From: Candidatus Moraniibacteriota bacterium
Lineage (GTDB): Bacteria; Patescibacteriota; Minisyncoccia; CAIUEV01
Direction of reading: 5' to 3'
Assembly (NCBI GenBank): GCA_016867255.1
Contig: VGKB01000016.1
Location: 1 to 15,859, forward strand
Length of the DNA: 15,859 nucleotides
Shown piece after piece: positions 12,787 through 15,859 of this stretch. Positions within the stretch are counted from its first letter, which is position 1, and each line of letters opens with the position of its first letter. A model generated the notes under the pieces. It made no database searches. It was not told the DNA's origin and saw only the letters and a program-made list of their open reading frames with translations. The position numbers were made by a program, and so were the translations under genes.

Positions 12787-13797
12787 ATGAAAACAAAAAC
12801 AAAAATCCTTATAGCTGCAATTGCAATATTAGCCGTGATAGCGGCGGGATTGTTGTATCTGCTGCGGCGGCCGGCGGGGACAGTGACGGAAGGATTTCGC
12901 TTCGGAGTAGTGTATTCACGCATTTTCGCGGAGCAAATGGGATTAGACTGGAAAGAAACATACCTTACCATAGTGGAGGATCTTAAGCCAAAGTATCTTC
13001 GCTTGCCGGTCTACTGGCAAGACATAGAACAGGAGCGGGGCAAGTTTAATTTTGGCTACTATGATTGGATGATGGGAATAGCGGAGAAAAAAAATGTCAA
13101 GGTTATTTTGGTGATTGGCCGCAAGACTCCCCGCTGGCCGGAGTGCCATTTGCCCAGTTGGCTTGACAAGAACAATCCAGAGAGCCAAAAAGAGCCGGTG
13201 CTTAGATTGATTGAAAATGTAGTTGAGCGTTACAAAGACCGGCCAAACCTTTATGCCTGGCAGGTGGAAAACGAGCCTTTTCTGCCTTTTGGAGATTGCC
13301 CGCTTCTGGGAGGTAATTTTTTGGACCGGGAAATCGCAAAAGTGAAAGAGCTTGACCCCGGCCATCCGGTAGTGGTAACTGACAGCGGTGAATTAAGCGC
13401 GTGGCTTCCGGCGGCCAAGAGAGCGGACATTTTTGGCACCACTATGTATAGGATTGTCCACAGCCCGCGTTTTGGCTACGTTGAATATCCTCTGCCGCCC
13501 AGATTTTTTTGGCTTAAAGCCAATATTGTTCATCTTTTTTCCCCCGGAAAACCGATCACAGTTTCGGAACTTCAAGCGGAGCCCTGGGGGCCGAAGTTAT
13601 TATATGATATAAGTGTAGAGGAGATGATGAAGACGATGAATTTCCCGCAATTTCAGAAAAACATTGAGTATGCCAAACAGGTGGGCTTTCCGGAAATTTA
13701 TTTATGGGGCGCGGAGTGGTGGTACTGGATGAAGACGGTGCAAGGGGACGCGAGGTACTGGGATTATGCGAAGGAAGTGATTAATAGCCGAGACTGA
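12787..13797 (+). CDS. Membrane-anchored clan GH-A glycoside hydrolase (cellulase/beta-galactosidase-like)
   Basis: 336 residues. An N-terminal membrane helix (about 7-27) anchors an extracytoplasmic TIM barrel. The barrel shows clan GH-A order: RLPVYWQDIEQERGKFNF (strand 2 with the W..IE..G.f.f pattern of GH5/GH42 enzymes), acid/base E163 in WQVENEP at the end of strand 4, and a probable nucleophile E261 in TVSELQAEPW at the end of strand 7. A strand-8 motif LWGAEWWYW completes the barrel. The exact GH family cannot be fixed by eye; it is shorter than most GH42 enzymes and closest in style to the cellulase superfamily. It likely trims external glycans. ATG at 12787 follows an A-rich leader without Shine-Dalgarno. 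It ends in TGA, with the ROK gene 83 nt downstream. Confidence 0.82.
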   Translation: MKTKTKILIAAIAILAVIAAGLLYLLRRPAGTVTEGFRFGVVYSRIFAEQMGLDWKETYLTIVEDLKPKYLRLPVYWQDIEQERGKFNFGYYDWMMGIAEKKNVKVILVIGRKTPRWPECHLPSWLDKNNPESQKEPVLRLIENVVERYKDRPNLYAWQVENEPFLPFGDCPLLGGNFLDREIAKVKELDPGHPVVVTDSGELSAWLPAAKRADIFGTTMYRIVHSPRFGYVEYPLPPRFFWLKANIVHLFSPGKPITVSELQAEPWGPKLLYDISVEEMMKTMNFPQFQKNIEYAKQVGFPEIYLWGAEWWYWMKTVQGDARYWDYAKEVINSRD

Positions 13798-13809
13798 TTT
13801 TAAAGATTT

Positions 13810-13882
13810 ACGATTTAAGATTTACGATTTAAGAATAGATAATTTCCGATTCTTAAATCTTAATTCGTAAATCATAAATCGT
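13810..13882. repeat. A/T-rich inverted repeat in the GH-A/ROK spacer
   Basis: Left arm 13810-13836 and right arm 13849-13882, both made of ACGATTTA/AGATTTACGA words, pair over most of their length with one indel of about 7 nt; the loop is 12 nt. The right arm covers the first two bases of the ROK start codon. Confidence 0.75.
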
Positions 13883-14729
13883 GTATTTCATTGGTTTTGA
13901 CATCGGTGGATCCAGCGTAAAAGCGGTGTTGGTAAAGAATAGAAAAATTATCAAGAGCCATTACGAAAAATTACCGGCAAATTTCAATGAGTTGGTGGAA
14001 TGCGTTGTTGCGCTGAAAAAAAGGATGGCAGACTCCCGTAAAATCAAAGGAATCGGCATTTCGGTTGCCGGAGTGTTGGATAAAAAGAGAAAAAAGATGC
14101 TTAGAAGCTTCAATATACCGTATCTCAACGAAAGGCCGCTGCGCAGCGTTTTTGTAAAAGCGCTGAATAGTGATGTAGTGGTGGAACGGGATTTGCCTTG
14201 TTTTGTCATCGCGGAGCAAAGAGCGGGGCTGGCAAAGAAATACAGGAACATTTTTTATCTCACTTTAGGCACCGGCATTGGCGGCGCTTTCACGATAGAT
14301 GGAAAAATTATTAAGGGATCTCACGGAGCGGCCGGTGAAGCGGGCCATTCCATTGTGGATTTTAAAAACCGCATTAGATGGGAAGATATTGCGGCCAATA
14401 AATATATTAGGAAGAAACTTAAGGTATCTTTTACTGAAGCGAAACGAAGAGCGTTAAAAGGCGACAAGAAGACCTTGCAAATATTTAAGGAGCTGGGGAG
14501 CAATTTAGGTGTGGGAATCGCGAATATCATCAACATTTTCAATCCAGAGGTTATTATGCTAAGCGGCGGATTAGCTTCGGCAAGAAAGTTTTTTTTGCCA
14601 GAGGTTAAAGCGGAAATTAAAAAATTTGTTATTTCCCGCGAAGCGCGGAAGACCAAAATTTTATGGAGCAAACTGGGCCGTTTTGGCGGTGCTTTGGGAG
14701 CAGCGCTTCTTTTTGAAAACAAAAAATGA
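13881..14729 (+). CDS. ROK family sugar kinase lacking the zinc-binding Cys motif
   Basis: 282 residues. The phosphate-1 loop FDIGGSSVK (residues 6-14), the GTGIGG loop (130-135) and the ROK signature through GAAGEAGHSIVD are all present. The catalytic Asp is D104 in VERDLPCF, at the position of the family's END motif. H156 in GEAGH remains, but the CxCGxxGCxE zinc motif that normally follows 10-20 residues later is absent and replaced by NRIRWEDIAANKY, which makes the protein shorter than the usual 300-320. ROK kinases phosphorylate glucose, N-acetylglucosamine, N-acetylmannosamine or similar sugars with ATP. The start is GTG at 13881; the reading MYFIGFDIGG matches the family N-terminus. 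The stop overlaps the next start (ATGA), so the pair is translationally coupled. It may phosphorylate glucose released by the GH1 enzyme (inference). Confidence 0.85.
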   Translation: MYFIGFDIGGSSVKAVLVKNRKIIKSHYEKLPANFNELVECVVALKKRMADSRKIKGIGISVAGVLDKKRKKMLRSFNIPYLNERPLRSVFVKALNSDVVVERDLPCFVIAEQRAGLAKKYRNIFYLTLGTGIGGAFTIDGKIIKGSHGAAGEAGHSIVDFKNRIRWEDIAANKYIRKKLKVSFTEAKRRALKGDKKTLQIFKELGSNLGVGIANIINIFNPEVIMLSGGLASARKFFLPEVKAEIKKFVISREARKTKILWSKLGRFGGALGAALLFENKK

Positions 14730-15525
14730 GTTTTTCTGAATACACCAACAAAAATAAAGACCAAATTTACGATGAATTGGGGACCTCCGCTCTCGGCCTT
14801 TCCCACAAAGAAGCGGAGGAAAGACTGCGGAGATTTGGTCCAAATATTATTGCCGAATCCCGCAATGTCATTTTCGGGATAATTAAACGGCAATTTCGTT
14901 CTCCCTTTTTCTATTTACTGTTAGTTGCCGGCATTGTAGCGCTGTTTATTGGAGAAAAGGTTGACAGTTTGGTAATATTTTGTTTTGTGTTGGTAAATTT
15001 TGCCTTGGGGTTTTTCCAAGAATTTCGCGCGGAGCGGGCTACGGAGATTCTTAAAAAAATGGTACCCGAAAAAGTGAAAGTAATCCGTGCCGGCAAAAGA
15101 GAGTCGGCAGATAAAAGAACTCTGGTGCCGGGAGATTTATTGGTACTTCAAGCAGGGGACATAGTGCCGGCAGATGCAAGAGTGGTTTGGGAGAAAAATG
15201 CTTCAGTTGACGAATCAGTTGTTAGCGGAGAATCCAAGCCGGTTGCGAAAATCAAGGCCGCTTCTCCAAAGGAAGTAAAAGAAGTTTTTGACGCGCGAAA
15301 GCTCCCAGCCGGACGCTGATCTTACTTTCCGTTTTAGCCGTGCTCATAACAGTAATTTTGCCGTTTACCTCAATTGGTCAGCACTTCTTTCATCTGAGGA
15401 GTCTAACCAGCCTTGCTTTCGTGACCGTGATATTTTTGGTAGTGGGCTATTTCGTAATTAGCGAGGGGATAAAATTGGCGTATTTTAGAGTTAAAAAAAG
15501 CGATGGGCAGGCAGTTTGTAAATAA
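14726..15525 (+). pseudogene. P-type cation ATPase remnant with the catalytic core deleted and a frame change
   Basis: The first 197 codons (14726-15319) encode an intact N-terminus of a P2-type cation ATPase: an N-terminal cation_ATPase_N segment (LGLSHKEAEERLRRFGPN), helices M1 and M2 (about residues 57-99), and the start of the actuator domain with SGES at 167-170 in place of the usual TGES. The frame then stops at TGA 15317-15319. Another frame, open across the junction from about 15300 to the stop at 15525, encodes LILLSVLAVLITVILPF and ends EGIKLAYF, which match the last two helices (M9-M10) of the same family. The phosphorylation site DKTGT, the nucleotide-binding domain and helices M3-M8, around 600 residues, are missing. 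No ion pumping is possible. The start overlaps the ROK stop by 4 nt. An assembly error could mimic this. Confidence 0.8.
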
Positions 15526-15579
15526 TATATTTTTCCTTTAAGATTAATTTGAATTTAATAAATCATAATTTAAAACGAC

Positions 15580-15810
15580 ATGGACGAACTAAACACCAGC
15601 CCAATGGGGGGTGAAGGGACGACCCCGCAGGATGATCAAACGACCACTCCTCCGGTAGAACCTGTTGTCCCGGAAACTTCCGAGCCGACGGTGGAACCCG
15701 CTCCCCCTGTTGATCCGAGTCCGAGTATGCCGGAAGCCCCAGCGGATGAACCAGCGGCCCCGGAAACTCCTGCCGAACCGGCAGCTCCGGAAACGCCAGA
15801 AGGGCAGTAA
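15580..15810 (+). CDS. Small Pro/Glu/Thr-rich acidic protein
   Basis: 76 residues of low complexity: Pro, Glu, Thr and Ala dominate, with repeated APETP and EPAAPETP-like units in the last 30 residues and no Cys, Trp, Tyr or Phe. No signal peptide or membrane segment is visible. The composition suggests an intrinsically disordered, strongly acidic protein or tail; no function can be assigned. The ATG at 15580 sits 54 nt after the ATPase remnant in an A/T-rich leader (TAATTTAAAACGAC) with no Shine-Dalgarno. The lack of stops over a G/C-rich region and the biased repeated codons favour a real gene, but such frames can be fortuitous. Confidence 0.55.
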   Translation: MDELNTSPMGGEGTTPQDDQTTTPPVEPVVPETSEPTVEPAPPVDPSPSMPEAPADEPAAPETPAEPAAPETPEGQ

Positions 15811-15811
15811 A

Positions 15812-15859
15812 TTGGCGAATGGGCAAAAAGCGATTAAACGAGCAGTTAAAAAGCACCAA
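15812..15859 (+). CDS. Possible start of the next gene (3' partial)
   Basis: Two overlapping frames run off the right edge. TTG at 15812 would encode MANGQKAIKRAVKKHQ and has GAAGGG about 9 nt upstream; ATG at 15819 would encode MGKKRLNEQLKST. Both are plausible basic N-termini and too short to choose between or to name. Confidence 0.25.
   Translation, partial: MANGQKAIKRAVKKHQ

Noticed and set aside
15317..15319. UGA recoding (Gracilibacteria/SR1 code) to rescue the ATPase frame
   Set aside because: Reading through the TGA would continue in the wrong frame relative to the C-terminal fragment, the catalytic core is still missing, and other intact genes end in TGA.
15563..15859. 98-codon minus-strand frame at the right edge
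   Set aside because: It mirrors the Pro/Glu-rich plus-strand gene; the open frame follows from its biased codons, and no start signals support it.

Overview
The window looks like a stretch of chromosome from a Candidate Phyla Radiation bacterium (Patescibacteria, Parcubacteria-like). This is inferred from gene content and style, not from a marker gene: small envelope proteins with Cys-rich, Asn-rich and Ser/Gly-rich linkers, a membrane-anchored trypsin-like protease without a PDZ domain, a SpoIID-type protein with no sporulation context, a stand-alone RRM protein, short spacers made of degenerate A/T-rich words, and many starts without a Shine-Dalgarno site. TGA ends at least two apparently intact genes (glycoside hydrolase at 12787-13797, ROK kinase at 13881-14729), so the UGA-glycine code of Gracilibacteria/SR1 is not used.

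Layout. 1-2442 (+): a left-truncated secreted Cys-rich protein with a thrombospondin type 3 motif and a C-terminal M15-like peptidase domain, then a DUF1003 membrane protein. 2442-2858: a lone minus-strand 74-aa gene with its own terminator, long leader, near-perfect Shine-Dalgarno and a promoter that overlaps the promoter of the next plus-strand gene. 2868-6281 (+): a GT39/PMT-like membrane glycosyltransferase, a SpoIID/LytB-domain protein and an anchored Cys-rich protein. 6453-7134 (+): an RmlC-like cupin as a self-contained unit with promoter, Shine-Dalgarno and terminator. 7155-9026: an HtrA-like protease (+) and an RRM protein (-) converging on a shared terminator. 9246-12520 (+): SIMPL/DUF541 protein, GH1 glycosidase, EamA/DMT transporter. 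12594-12708: a possible small-RNA unit. 12787-15525 (+): anchored clan GH-A glycoside hydrolase, ROK kinase lacking its zinc motif, and a P-type ATPase remnant whose catalytic core is deleted. 15580-15810 (+): a small Pro/Glu-rich protein.

Shared themes. Most genes concern the envelope (peptidoglycan or glycan cleavage, glycosyl transfer, protein quality control) or sugar use (GH1, GH-A, ROK kinase, transporter). These are mostly separate small units rather than one operon; only the ROK-ATPase pair shows ATGA coupling.

The most striking signal is not a gene. Several families of small palindromic or word-type repeats invade both spacers and genes. The family with ends TGTCATyCC/GGGATGACA lies in-frame inside the GH1 gene, supplies the GH1 C-terminus and stop codon, and appears as a fragment after the transporter. 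The glycosyltransferase carries three further repeat insertions, all reading through in-frame and all apparently in loops between membrane segments. A 13-codon echo of the glycosyltransferase C-terminus, including a stop codon, sits just downstream of it, and an inverted repeat swallows the start codon of the ROK gene. I found no CRISPR array, tRNA, rRNA, transposase or phage module.
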